This document shows positions 47,073-58,485 of a stretch of 64,000 bases of DNA, one piece after another. Every line of letters starts with the position of its first letter. Positions within the stretch are counted from its first letter, which is position 1. The translations under genes were made by a program, and so were the position numbers. The notes under the pieces are model-generated. The model saw only the letters and a list, made by a program, of their open reading frames with translations, was not told the origin of the DNA and ran no database searches. Origin of the DNA: Bryum argenteum (lineage: Eukaryota > Streptophyta > Bryopsida > Bryales > Bryaceae). The stretch lies in contig CM073324.1 in NCBI GenBank assembly GCA_037043015.1, positions 14,467,013 through 14,531,012 on the forward strand, given 5' to 3'.

Positions 47073-48081
47073 TAGAATGAAATCTTTACTGCACAATTTT
47101 GAGAGAAGTGAAAACTTTCTTTTGTGGTATTGTGTATCGGACAAAACCCTTATAACCTCTTTTCAATTCTTTAGTTGTAAGCCAACATTAGCTAAGTACT
47201 CCCTCTGTCCCATTATATTTGACTATAAGGTTCTCTCAAATCTACCTCCCAAGGTAGATTTGAAAGAGCCTACTAGACAATTATAATGGGACAGAGGGAG
47301 TAACACACAAAGGAGGATCAACAACTGGGCTCAAGATAAGGGCTTGCATCAGATATTTGAAAATTGTAAGTTTTTAAAATTTTCACAATAAATAAATAAA
47401 CCTACAACCTCAAAGCAACCATAGCCTTATGGGTTCCACACCATTATTATGTATTAGCTTAAAGTTAATAAAACCTGTGAAGAATCATCTTTGTAAGGTT
47501 CTTCTGGAAAAAGGTCCATACATGACAAATGCCATCTTGATAATTGGGCCTAAGGGCTTCCAATAAGGAGCGTCATGCTCACCACCTTATGCCACTCAAC
47601 TATGGTGAAAGGTTTTTTGAACATCATCGTATGGGTACATCAAAGTCCCCCAAGTACATATCATACTTTAGCTTTATCTCTTCATCTGTAAATAACAAAG
47701 AAAGCCAAAATAGAACTGTTAGCTACTTTGAGAGCCTAAATGACATAGCTGGAGATAATATTTTCCCTAAGTTTTCTATAGGATGTCTGCTATGCTACAA
47801 AGTGGATGTGAGAAAAGTTAAAAAGTCAACTTCTAGTTTTTGAAGTCTTTGACACAAATTTTAGTTTTCAAGCCCAAATCAAGCGAAATTACTCTTTATT
47901 TTTAATAGTTTTTTTATGTTGTAATTTTTGGTTTGTAATTAAATTCCTACTAACATTCTCAACGACCCTAGAATTAGTGTAAGAACACTTCACTTCATTT
48001 ATTTAACAACCAAGTAATATAGCATAAGAACATGGTCAAATACTAAGAAAATACAATAACAAAAACCTCAATTTTGTTCAA
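47073..48081. other. Intergenic DNA containing one Stowaway-like MITE
   Basis: Apart from the MITE at 47199-47300 nothing is recognised. The 99-codon frame at 47544-47843 has no family match and lies in AT-rich DNA. Confidence 0.4.
47199..47300. mobile_element. Stowaway MITE, 102 bp, TA target duplication
   Basis: CTCCCTCTGTCCCATTATA at the left end is inverted at the right, with TA at 47197-47198 and 47301-47302. The ends are the classical plant Stowaway consensus, and the element folds into one long hairpin. Confidence 0.9.
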
Positions 48082-48508
48082 GTGGTGTTATTCCATGTGC
48101 CATTTTGGCGAAGCCCTAATGTGATCCTCAACTTCGATAAAAGGGCGCAGTGCCATTTTGACCAACGTTCTAAAAAGCGCCATTTTAGAGGCAAATTTAT
48201 TAATACCTCTATAATGAGACATTTCTTATATTATGCATGTTCTTTATTATATCAAGTGATTTCTATAATATCACTACTTATTCCCTACTTTCACACATTT
48301 GGATGGTTTTTGACCCTTGAAATACCTTCGAAAGGTAATCTTCATGAAGTGCGATACAAAAACATTGTTGTTTTTGAATGGTTGTCGAGGTACATTTTAT
48401 CGAAGGGAAAATCTTCGTCGACGACCGTTTAAGAAAAACAATGTTCTTGAGTTACGGTTTAAGAATTGTTACCCCCAAAAATGCATCATTTTAGCGGAAT
48501 AACGCCAC
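48082..48508. mobile_element. MITE, 427 bp, TCAA target duplication
   Basis: Ends GTGGTGTTATTCC and, inverted, GTGGCGTTATTCCGCTAAAA; TCAA at 48078-48081 and 48509-48512. The GCCATTTTGGC and ATTCCGnTAAAATG motifs tie it to the element at 23197-23453, which also has a 4-bp duplication. Confidence 0.7.
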
Positions 48509-49117
48509 TCAAATGGAATAGAGTTTCAAAAATGCATTATCTTGTGATAAGAGGTTCTTGTAAGTAACTGAAAATGAAACCTGGATACATAACGTGGTGA
48601 TGATCTGCTCATTTTTATTTTAGTTGTCGTAGTCGAGAGCAGCACCATGCAACGTTACCCCTATATTAACAACACACGTGCATGTAAGTGTAACATTAAA
48701 TCTTTCTAAAAGTTACAAGATCATATTAGGATCACATAGAAGTTTTCTTGCACGTGGTAGGTGCACGTGTAAAGTCCTGAAAGCCGTGGCCCACGTGGAA
48801 GGTAGAAGTCTCTACACGTTCATTACATGTATAATTAAAAAAAAATTAGGTTCGATTACAATAATTGGTACAAATATTGATGTATCCTTTTTTACACACG
48901 TTTGCACTATACTTAGAAACGTTTAAAGTTTAATTGCAACGCTTTATACAAACATTGAGGAACGTTTTTAGCCTTATACACGTCTCACGCATTAAAGGAT
49001 TTAAGAGAAATTGCAAAACGTTTTCTTACTACACTTTGACGAGATTTGAACATTTGAACTATGTAGGATTTCATCTTGCCGGTTGAGGAAACGTTGAAAT
49101 GTCTTTTAGGAAAGCCA
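48509..49117. other. Intergenic DNA with a cluster of ACGTG motifs
   Basis: Between about 48660 and 48800 there are four ACGTG-containing G-box-like motifs (ACACGTGC, GCACGTGG, GCACGTGT, CCACGTGG). No gene follows closely on either strand. Confidence 0.4.
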
Positions 49118-49177
49118 TCAAATATTTGCATATTGAGATATGATGGGATAGGATGCCAAGGCAGATCTCTGAGACGA

Positions 49178-50195
49178 AACTTTTAGCAATATCTCTATCA
49201 CAAATCCACACATCCACTCTACAGCAGGCAAGTCGATCTGAAGAGATGTCAAAAACCTAGAGACTTGCGTCGGACTTACCCGACGGCGTTGCCGATGCGT
49301 GTGATCTGCGAGGATTGAGGCTCCATCATCTTGTTGCTTAACCCTCAAACGCCCAAGCAAGCCCGAGGGGCTTGATTCCAACAGAATCTACCCTGTAGCT
49401 CTCACTGTACTCAACTTTTCACTTATATTTTGATGTCAAACTGGTCACCGTCTTGTGATGCATTCAAAAGTGAAATTTTACAATTCAAATCACAATTTGT
49501 ATGAATGATTTTGTGCTTTGAAAGGATTGTGGTAGGTAGGTTGAGGTTGTACATAACCTTGTAGGAGGTTGCAAGCTCATCATTGATTGGTCCATTCATG
49601 ATGCCCAAGTTCAAAAAGTGCACTATTCATGATGCCCAAGTGCAAAAGATGCTGTGATCCAATTTTGGGCTGCCCGTTTTAGACCCCATGGGCGTTTAAG
49701 GGTTAAGGAAGGGGCGGCAGACGTCCTCCACGTATATCATTGCGGAACTCTTGCAAATCTGAACTCCGAGGCAGGTCGGTGCGAAATCCGAAATGGGTGA
49801 GTGCTGTAAGCTTCTGGAAACTGTGAATGCTGTGAAGGATGGAGAGACAACGTGACGATTTATACCTTGTGCAGGGCCTAGCGAGAAATGAAGCAATGGG
49901 CGCCGTCGCAACGATGGTCGCTCTTAGCTTCAGGTTTGCATGCAACACTTCAGTGTTGGAATTTGTACCTTGGTTCCAGTCGACGCAGGGGCTTGCGCAG
50001 TTCCTCCCAGATGACTGTATGCGCATGACGGCGAGATCATGCGATACAGCTTCCTTGGATTGCAAATCTTCTTTCAAGCAATGCATTCATCACTTATCCA
50101 GTTTCCAATCTCCCGTAAGACTGGCATTCTACATATTCTCTCATTTCAATTTAATTGGAGAGGAATCTGGAACAAATACCAATATTGCCCAAACT
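49178..50195 (-). pseudogene. Inverted copy of the bHLH promoter, exon 1 and intron 1
   Basis: Reverse complement of about 24885-25560. It keeps the TATA box (near 49855), the start codon context, and an exon 1 reading MIYVEDVCRPFL. Homology ends about at the 3' end of intron 1, so the bHLH domain is absent. Exon 1 is interrupted by a 369-bp TTAA element. Frames on both strands are remnants, not genes. Confidence 0.85.
49338..49706. mobile_element. TTAA-family element, 369 bp, inside the copied exon 1
   Basis: Ends TTAACCCTCAAACGCCC and, inverted, TTAACCCTTAAACGCCC. The intact exon at 25380-25400 reads through this place (CCCTTCCTTCAACAGCAAG), so the insertion is certain. The interior is not alignable to the 1-kb members by eye. 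Confidence 0.88.
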
Positions 50196-50271
50196 AGACA
50201 TATTAACGTTTCATGGATATTCAATGTTCCTATAAATGTTTATGGGTTCCCGATCAAAATGCCTCTTGTAT

Positions 50272-50586
50272 CACTACTAGAATTTGACCCCATTTGCAAC
50301 GTTTATGTTATCATAATTTAAGTCATGTTTTGGGAGTAACTTAGTCTACGTTTTAACACGTTTCTCTTACAACGTAGTTTCAAAAGGTACATTTCAACAA
50401 AAACGTAGCTTAAGTGTTTTCATAAAAGCAACGTTTGGGGAGTAGCTTAGTCTACGTTTTAACACATTTCCGCAAAAACGCTACAATGTAGTTTCAAAAG
50501 CTACATTTCAACAAAAACGTAGGTTAAGCTACGCCCCAAATGTGGCATTTATGAATTTAAAATAAACGTAGCAAATGGGGTCATAT
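50272..50586. mobile_element. Mini-CACTA element, right end lost
   Basis: Begins CACTACTAGAATTTGACCCC and carries two tandem copies of a block with TAGTCTACGTTTTAACAC and CAACAAAAACGTAG, as in the complete element at 51332-51541. The right end should finish CTAGTAGTG but departs at GGGGTCATATCC. Confidence 0.65.
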
Positions 50587-50751
50587 CCAGCTTTTACTTT
50601 CTTGATTTCCATCCCGATTATGATGCATGGTTCCCCATGCATGTTTTCACTTAACAATAGTGAACTTATCCATACTGAGATGAAAATGACCAAGATATTG
50701 CCATCTGAGGAGCTCGACAAACTTTTTTCTTTCATGATTGTTGACGCTCAG

Positions 50752-51000
50752 GAATAGTGAGGTGAATATGACTAAGATATTTGCCATGTGAGACGTTGCA
50801 CATACGATATTTTATTGATTGTCCACACTTAACAATAGTGAGGTGAAAATGACCAAGATATTTGCCATGTGAGACGTTGCACAAACAATATTTTATTGAT
50901 TGTCCACACTCAACACGTTGAGGTGAAAATGACCAAGACATTTGCCATGTGAGACATAACAGGAACAATATTTTATTGATTGTGGACACTTAACAACTGA
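50752..51000 (-). repeat. ~81-bp minisatellite, three units
   Basis: GAGGTGAAAATGACCAAGAT recurs at 80-81 base spacing (starts near 50760, 50841, 50921). It is the inverted form of the unit at 4259 and 36129. The open frame through it reads CNVSHGKYLGH repeats only because the unit is close to a multiple of three. Confidence 0.8.
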
Positions 51001-51331
51001 CCAAGAATAAGGCTATGACGTTAGAAAGCTCCTCACACTAACTCATCCCTATGTTCTCCTCCTGAGTTCAATGCAAACGCTGAGTGTTGAAAACCACGAT
51101 ACCGAAACACAACATGTGTTGTAGAAGGTCTCTATATCCAAGTTTTGCACTCACGCACACGGAAACTCAAAGCAGAGGATACCAAAACCACAAAGACAAT
51201 GATCAAACGTTTCACCATAAGACTGAAATGAATCGGCTCAATCAATCATGGGCCATACACTTACTTTCATAAACTTTTATGAATTTGCAACGTTACTTGG
51301 GCCATTTTGACATAAGATAGTAATGCGGATT

Positions 51332-51541
51332 CACTACTAGAAGTTCACCCCATTGGCTACGTTTTTGTTTTCATAAAATCCAACGTTTAGGGAGTAGCTT
51401 AAACTACGTTTTTGTTGAAACGTAGCTTTTGGAACTACGTTGTTGCAAAAACAGACTTGTTAAAACGTAGTTTAAACTACTTCCCGAACGTGGCTTTTAT
51501 GAAAACACAAACATAGCAAATGGAGTCAAATTCTAGTAGTG
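51332..51541. mobile_element. Mini-CACTA element, 210 bp, ATT target duplication
   Basis: Ends CACTACTAGAA and TTCTAGTAGTG, flanked by ATT at 51329-51331 and 51542-51544. A 3-bp duplication is the rule for CACTA (En/Spm) elements. The related unoccupied sequence near 23720-23760, inverted, lacks it. The interior is palindromic ACGTAGTTT-type repeats. Confidence 0.85.
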
Positions 51542-54026
51542 ATTAAGGTTGGTTGCATTTTGTGTGCCATACCAAGTGTTTTTTCTTTGCATAATGTAAA
51601 GTCATTTTGCCTTCATTTACTTACTTTCCAACCTCGAACAAACTTTCATTCAAAATTTCATATTTCTAGGAAAATATAGAATTTATTTTATTGTGCCTCA
51701 AACGTGATAAAGTAACGTTTCCTCGCAATTAGCTTTACCAACTACTCTCCTTGTCCCATTAGACGTGCGGTTGACACAGAACATAATGTACTTAGCACTT
51801 GGTACGGGGACCTCAAGTTGGCTCCTCCAAAAAGCATATACCAACTAAACGTTTCTTGAACACTCAATGCAACAATGGACAATAAACGCACCATATTCGT
51901 TATTTGTCTCAATCATCATTCTTATCACATTTGGCTCTCCCAACTCGAACAATTATTGCTAGAATTACATTATAGGCTCTACACTTACCTTCATATTCCT
52001 CTTATGCGAATTTGTCGTATTGAAACCACTAAAAAATCTAGCGCAAGTAGAGCCCACCTCATCGTTTGTAGATTGAACGTGCTAGCGATGAAATAGTCTC
52101 TCAACATATCGCTTTCTACTTCCAAAGTTTTATCCTTCTACTCGTGTCCATTTAGAAACAAAATAATCTAAAAGATAGCAAGACTACTTAAGAGGAACTT
52201 AAAGTACTTGAGTGATTGAAATGAAGTCGGTATCAAACTATGGTACGAGAGACTTTTGAGCTTGGAAACATGTTTGTACTTTGCATGCTCGCAACGAGAG
52301 CATAGGGTCATCTATAACACCAAGACAAGATGAGTTCATAAGATACTCTCGTTGTCGCATTATAATTTTTTGGTAGGTTCTCTCGATTTTATTTCAAGAG
52401 GTAGACTAGAGAGAACCTACTCAAACAATTATGATAGGACAGAGGGAGCATGTCACATTCTAGTAGAGTAAATTTGTTGAAATTTTGGTCCTCGAGTGTG
52501 TGTAAGGAGCAGTGCATCACCCCTTAAATATCTTGGTGTACGTTGTTTATGTTTTGCTTGCATATTTACGTCCACTGTCCATATTAGCTTTTGGTTTTTA
52601 TATGGTAATTATATGGTCCCACCTTACTTTACAAATTACTATAGTTGAAGATATTGAATCTAATTAAATTCAATGTTGGCTTTCTGTACGAGGGACCTCC
52701 TTCAACAGGACTTGTAAATTAAAGCTAATTAAATTCAACGTTGATATCTTTATATGTGTTGCTCTCAAGGTGACCTTGTAACGTCCACAGATGAAAGGTG
52801 TAAACAAAGAAGCTCAAGTTTTTTTGACATCTCCTCAAAAAGTGCTTGTAGAAGCCTTTGTGGACTTATTTTATGAAAAGGTTGTGATCACTTAGTAAAA
52901 CAACAAAGAGAATTACGATACGTTTTCTCGTGAAAGGGCCACTACTAACATTATTTATCTTAAAGCATTCGATTGAACATTCTACTATCACCTCTTCATA
53001 TAGGCCAAAGGAAGTCTCTTCGGCCATGTCGCATTAGCAATTAACGTTGTAGAAAACGTTTATTGGAGGAAAATTGACCTTATTGGTTTCAAATTGCAAG
53101 TGTAGAAATTATCACAAAATAATGTGGTAAGTACAAGTCTTCATGCCGATAAAAGTCTACGTTTGATCTACACGTGAATTAATAACCTTTAAGGTCTTCT
53201 ACATGTAACATGAACGCTTACTAGTTTTTTTCCTCTTAAAGTGTCTAATTGAGCAATTCTCTGTTACCTATTTCTTATACGGGTTGGTGGAAATAAGTAT
53301 TCAAGTCACGGACCAAGTCACATTGACAATGAACATGGTAGGGAATTTTTATTCGACAAAAACGTTATCACTATGTCTAAAAAGAAGGGTTTTCTTTTAT
53401 ACTTCTCGTGTGCAAATGTTTTTTGAACTTTTATTTGAGTTGAAAGGCCATACTGGAAGATTTTAAAAGAAACTAGATACAGGAGAAAAAGAAAACTTGA
53501 CTTCATCATGAAGTAATGTATTATTTCTGGGATTTACAAGCTAAGAAATACACAAAATTAAGCAAGATCTAGCAACAATGTTAGGTTAAATTGCCACTTA
53601 TAATCAACAAAATTCTGCCATTCCTCAACCATTCGGTACTTACACTGCACCCTACTTTGCCAAATTCGAAATATTAGGTTCAAAATATGGTTTCAAACTC
53701 TCAAAATGTTTCAAAACTTTTGTAAATTTGGAAAAATTATTTGACATCGACAAGTGAATAAGGTGGCATCATACTCTTGCTCAATAGAAATAAACAAACT
53801 ACAAATAGGTAACCAAAATATCATGACTTCTAAAAATGTTTTTTAGAAAGAAGACTCACAATTTAATGATTTGCTACAAGGTAGTATATAAATAACCTCT
53901 AATAATCCTCATTTTTTGGGAGCTCAAAACACCCAAAACTCATTTTTGAGATTTTCTACTACCTTGGTGGAATACAAAGTATGGTCAAATACTTCAATGC
54001 TTGTTTATATTATTAACAATAGAATC
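51542..54026. other. Gene-free DNA, partly copied from 23.6-24.3 kb
   Basis: 51545-51640 and 52100-52330 match parts of 23640-24240 in inverted orientation. One Stowaway-like element lies at 52346-52448. The remainder, 52449-54026, shows nothing recognisable. Confidence 0.5.
52346..52448. mobile_element. Stowaway-like MITE, 103 bp
   Basis: CTCTCGTTGTCGCATTATAA against an inverted right end ending GACAGAGGGAG, similar in length to the element at 47199. Left flank TA, right flank CA (one change). Confidence 0.7.
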
Positions 54027-55928
54027 TTAACCCCTTGAGGACTAAGTTGTGTCCACCAAGAAACAAACTTTGTGAGTTTAGTTTGAGTTCAGAGGAGAAA
54101 TACCCTAAACTGAATGTTTCACTTCTTGATAGATCAAATACAAATTCTGTAGTCCCATACGAGAAAATATGAATTAATAATATGCATTTTAGTGAAGGAA
54201 GCTTTTGATTAGGGGATTTCAAACAGTATGCATGTTTCACCATTGAAGGCGATCATACCAAATCTGATCTAGTTCTTCTTAGATGTTTTTGCATGAACAT
54301 GATCTTAGGATGAATACTAACATCTTTATAGTTGAAAGAATTTTGATCCAAATAATTGTGCTATTGGATTAGCAACGGTGCTTCTATACTTTAAAGTCAA
54401 AATGATGAAATTTGTGATTTTTTTGAGACTAAAATGCTACAATATCATAATCTATGAGGCCTCATGAGTCCAAATCTAATCCACATAACCTAGAACAAGT
54501 CTATTGTATAGTTGAGATCTTAATAGCTCACCTTCATTTTCATTTCTGAAACTTTAAAAGAACTTGTGTTTCTAAGCTGCAAATCCCCCTTGGGCATTTA
54601 ATGATTTAAGCCTAAACGTCCGAGACTATTTCAACCAAAAAAATACATTATAAAAAAAAAAGTGTTAGGGATGAAAATGAAGAGACGCTATTCAGAGTTC
54701 AATCCTATAAGTATATAACAAACTTGTTGTAGGTCACGTGGGCCAAAATTTGAGTGATGAGACCTCATAGATTGCAAGATCATTACGTATTGGCACGCAA
54801 AATAGGCTACAACATTTCATCATTTTCACTTTAGAGTGAAAATGACGCCAACAAGGTTACTCCAATGAAAAAATCTTCGAATAGAAAGTTGTTCACATTC
54901 GCCTCGATAGCACCCTCGTACAATTTTAAAATTCATCAAAAAATATATTGGCTCAAATAATAGCCTTGCAATAGCAAAAACTGCCAAAAAATTTACAAAG
55001 GGAAAAGAGTCCAAATCTACACCCTATGCACACAAATCTACACCTTATTTACAAAATATCTTCGATTTGGTCAAAATTTCTACTACTAAGACTATAATAT
55101 AAAAGAAATCTATCACAAGAAACAAAGTTGAAATTTAATGGTGGATGAAGGAGATATAGCCCTGTTGAAATCATCAATTTTTTCATTGTTTTCCATTGTA
55201 AAAACAACATTCCAAATCTAATACCAATAATACTTGGAATTACTCATCCTAAGATCATGTCTAGGGGAGAGAATTGACATGAGGCTCTTCAAATTTGTGT
55301 TTCTAGGTGAGTTAGAAATATGAATATGCAATTTTTACTCTCATATGACCTATCAAAATATGTTTGGTTATTCACATAAAGTTATGCTAAAATTTAGATC
55401 AGAGGCTGATTTTCAACAAAAAAATTTTCTTACATGTGCAGAAGTTTTCTTGCATGTGAAAAAAAGTAAAATCTCAAAATTTGGGGAATTTTTTTAAGTT
55501 ACTCCAATCTAATTGAGTTTAGGCAAATCTTGAGAGTAAATGAGCATATGCCCTAGTTTTGATCAGATTTCAACATGCCCTAGTTTTGATCAGATTTCAA
55601 CATGCCCTAGTTTTGATTAGATTTCAATATGCCCTAGTTTTGATCAGATTTCAACATGCCCTCAGATTTCAACATGCCCTAGTTTTGATCAGATTTCAAC
55701 ATGCCCTAGTTTTGATCGGAATTCAGCATGCTCTAATAGTGTTTTCAAACTTTGAATGTGAATTTCTCTCAAAGTATGAGGAAGTTTTGTAACACGAAAA
55801 ATCTTTTTAGAAAGATATAAAGAAACTTTACAACTTGCAAAAAGTTCCAACTTCAAGCTTCGAGAACACGCAACCCTGACCAGAGGTGAATTGGCCCGTT
55901 TTGGGCCTCTCGATATTCGAGAGGTTAA
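54027..55928. mobile_element. Candidate long TTAA-family element, 1.9 kb
   Basis: TTAACCCCTTGAGGAC at 54027 and, inverted, TTAACCTCTCGAATATC at 55928 agree at most of the first 14 positions. The interior includes a block shared with 34420-34700 and a 27-bp tandem array. No transposase frame is seen, so it would be a large non-autonomous member. The ends are less similar than in other members. Confidence 0.45.
55547..55735. repeat. 27-bp tandem array, about seven units
   Basis: The unit is CCCTAGTTTTGATCAGATTT followed by CAACATG, with one shortened copy near 55660. Being nine codons long, it produces a spurious repetitive open frame. Confidence 0.85.
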
Positions 55929-56322
55929 ACCATTTGTTAGTCTTGACAACAAATTGAGGTGAAGAATACATTCTAGAAATTCTACTACAGTATTATAAGC
56001 TCCGGAATATTAGGCTATTATGATACCCTAAAGCCCAACAGCCGGCCTGTGGCAGTCAGCGGCAGAGGCGCCCCCAACCGTCGGACGGCCGTGGGGCAAC
56101 TTCCTTCAAGGCCAGAGGACAACAGCGAATGTTGCCCTTTTCCACAGGCGAATCGATTTTAGGGTTCGTCTCGCGGTCCGTCCGCCATCGCCAACCCCGA
56201 TCATGTCACCGCTCTAACTTCAGCCACTCGTCAGGGCTGTGAGGGTTTTGCAGGATCTTCCTTTGACCCTTTTCAGCGGAGGAATTGAAACTCAGGGTTT
56301 TGGGTCCAAGGGTTTAGCGATC

Positions 56323-58485
56323 ATGGCTGCAACGAGGGCGGGCGCGCGGCTGCTGTTGTGCGCGAGGGCGATTGCGAGCGCTGGAGCGCAGCGGAGGGCG
56401 TTGACGGTGGGCAGGAGCCTGGTAGCAAGCCTTGATGGCAAGGACGGGTTGTTGCAGGGGAGGGGTTTATTTTTGGGAGGTGGGTCGATGTGGGGTAATG
56501 GGTTGGCCTCCGAGATGGCGTTTCGCGAGCTCTCAAGCCAGCCCGATCACCTGTTCGATGACGAGAGTGCAAGCTCAGGTGAAGAGGAAGGGAAAGACGA
56601 GCTCGCGATCAATAGTTTAGGCGTCTCGGCTGCCATTGTAAACGCGCTTGCGAAGCGTGGAATTACGCACCTTTTTCCCATTCAAAGAGCGGTGCTGGAG
56701 CCGGCGATGAAGGGACAGGATCTCATCGCGAGGGCCAAGACGGGAACCGGAAAGACGCTTGCATTCGGAATTCCGATCATTCGCCACATCGTGAACGAAG
56801 ACAGTCAGAGTGCGCCCCGGTCAGGACGATCTCCGAGGGCGTTGGTGCTGGCGCCGACCAGGGAGCTCGCCAAGCAGGTAGAACGCGAGTTTCACGAATC
56901 GGCTCCCATGCTTTCGACTGTGTGCGTCTATGGCGGCGTATCGATCAGCTTGCAGCAACGGCAGCTCGACCGCGGCGTGGACGTCGCCGTGGGTACCCCT
57001 GGCCGCATTATTGACCTAATTGATAGAGGCTCTCTACGGTTGTCCGATGTCCACTTTTTGGTGCTGGACGAGGCCGACTCGATGCTTGCAGTGGGATTCG
57101 AGGAAGATGTCGAGCGCATTCTCCAGCAGCTTCCAAAGAAACGACAGAGCATGCTGTTCTCTGCCACGATGCCGAAATGGGTGAAAGACCTCTCTCGCAA
57201 GTACCTTAACAAACCTTTGATCGTTGATTTGGTCGGTGACGCGGACGACAAGCTGGCAGAAGGCATCAAAAACCTGGCAATTCAGATCCCCGCAGCTGCA
57301 AAACGATCCATCCTCACGGACTTGATCACGGTGCATGGCAAGACTGGCAAGACGATTGTCTTCACTCAGACCAAGCGCGATGCGGATGAGGTTGCGATGG
57401 CTATGGGAAATCTGGTCTCTTGTGGGGCCTTGCACGGCGATATCACGCAGATTCAGAGGGAGAAGACACTGCAAGCTTTCAGAGAGGGGAAAATTGCCGT
57501 CTTGGTTGCAACTGATGTTGCTGCCAGAGGCCTCGACGTGCCGAACGTGGACCTCGTCATCCATTACGAGATTCCGAACGATGCCGAGACGTTTGTGCAT
57601 CGGACAGGCCGAACAGGTCGCGCGGGCAAGACAGGGACCAACATTCTCATGTTCACCAGCCAACAGACGCGAACCATGCGAACGATCGAGAGCAGTGTGA
57701 AGTGCAAGTTTCAGATGATCGGCGCGCCACACGTCAAGGATGTTATGCATGCTAGCTTTGAGTCTGTCAAGGGTGTTCTTGACCACGTCGATTCAAGCCT
57801 CGCTGCTGAGTTTCTCCCGACTGCAGAATCTCTCCTCGAAGAGAAAGGCCCGGAGGTTTTCGCTGCAGCGCTTGCCCACATGAGTGGCTTCAGTCAACTA
57901 CCTCCAAGTCGGTCACTGCTAACATACGAACCGGGAATGACGACAGTGAGGCTGGTGCGGACAGGAGCCTCACCAGCTTTGAATCCGCGCGGTGTGAGCG
58001 GGATACTCTCGAGCATCTCACGGTTAGCAGCTGACAGCGTCGGCAAGATCTGCATCATCGACGACAACAAGGTCAATGGAGCTGTTTTCGATTTGCCGGA
58101 TGAGGTAGCCAGAGAGATTCTCGCATTACCAACTCACGAGGAGGACAAGCTGGATGTGCCCACAAAGCTTCCGAGAATACGAGCTGAAGAGGGCAGGGGA
58201 GGAGGACGCCCTTCGGACATGTTCGGCCGCTTCGGTCCAGGAGGATCGTCACCACGGAGAGGCTCCTCGGAGAGGGGTAACGATCGATTCAGCAGATCTT
58301 CATCTGCACCGCCGCGCTCGTCGTCATCATCATCATCTGAGAGGTTCGGCAGATTCTCGTCAGACAGAGGCAGTGGTGACAAGTCTTTTTCAGGAGCATG
58401 CCATGTATGTGGGCAATGGGGACACCGTGCTAACGATTGTCCGTCAGGAGGGAGTCGAAGCAAGCGCAGTGGCTGGGGAGGATAA
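56323..58485 (+). CDS. Organellar DEAD-box RNA helicase, RH3/RH53-like, with GUCT region and CCHC knuckle
   Basis: 720 residues in a single open frame; Arabidopsis RH3 has 748. ATG 56323 (GATCATGGCT) was chosen over an upstream in-frame start because it opens a basic, Ala/Arg/Ser-rich transit-peptide-like N-terminus ([20 protein letters not shown]). Motifs in order: Q motif GITHLFPIQ (~113-121), Walker A AKTGTGKT (138-145), PTRELA, TPGR, DEAD (249-252), SAT (280-282), [10 protein letters not shown] (from 426), GUCT-like region after [12 protein letters not shown] (~520-600), Ser/Arg/Gly-rich tail, and [14 protein letters not shown] (~692-705). Relatives act in chloroplast (RH3) or mitochondrial (PMH1/PMH2) group II intron splicing and ribosome assembly. 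The GUCT region and length favour RH3; the target organelle is not certain. No introns, unlike Arabidopsis RH3. Its 3' third is duplicated at 8831-9748. Confidence 0.92.
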   Translation: MAATRAGARLLLCARAIASAGAQRRALTVGRSLVASLDGKDGLLQGRGLFLGGGSMWGNGLASEMAFRELSSQPDHLFDDESASSGEEEGKDELAINSLGVSAAIVNALAKRGITHLFPIQRAVLEPAMKGQDLIARAKTGTGKTLAFGIPIIRHIVNEDSQSAPRSGRSPRALVLAPTRELAKQVEREFHESAPMLSTVCVYGGVSISLQQRQLDRGVDVAVGTPGRIIDLIDRGSLRLSDVHFLVLDEADSMLAVGFEEDVERILQQLPKKRQSMLFSATMPKWVKDLSRKYLNKPLIVDLVGDADDKLAEGIKNLAIQIPAAAKRSILTDLITVHGKTGKTIVFTQTKRDADEVAMAMGNLVSCGALHGDITQIQREKTLQAFREGKIAVLVATDVAARGLDVPNVDLVIHYEIPNDAETFVHRTGRTGRAGKTGTNILMFTSQQTRTMRTIESSVKCKFQMIGAPHVKDVMHASFESVKGVLDHVDSSLAAEFLPTAESLLEEKGPEVFAAALAHMSGFSQLPPSRSLLTYEPGMTTVRLVRTGASPALNPRGVSGILSSISRLAADSVGKICIIDDNKVNGAVFDLPDEVAREILALPTHEEDKLDVPTKLPRIRAEEGRGGGRPSDMFGRFGPGGSSPRRGSSERGNDRFSRSSSAPPRSSSSSSSERFGRFSSDRGSGDKSFSGACHVCGQWGHRANDCPSGGSRSKRSGWGG

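Noticed and set aside
47544..47843. 99-codon open frame
   Set aside because: AT-rich, no splice context, no family resemblance.
50732..50989. Repetitive frame CNVSHGKYLGH
   Set aside because: By-product of the ~81-bp minisatellite; the same words appear at 4293-4505 in the related array.
54590..54625. Alternative right end for the 54027 element
   Set aside because: The motif near 54610 does not match the TTAACC-type end when inverted; the end at 55928 fits better.
55559..55792. Repetitive frame IRFQHALVL
   Set aside because: By-product of the 27-bp tandem array, whose unit is a multiple of three.
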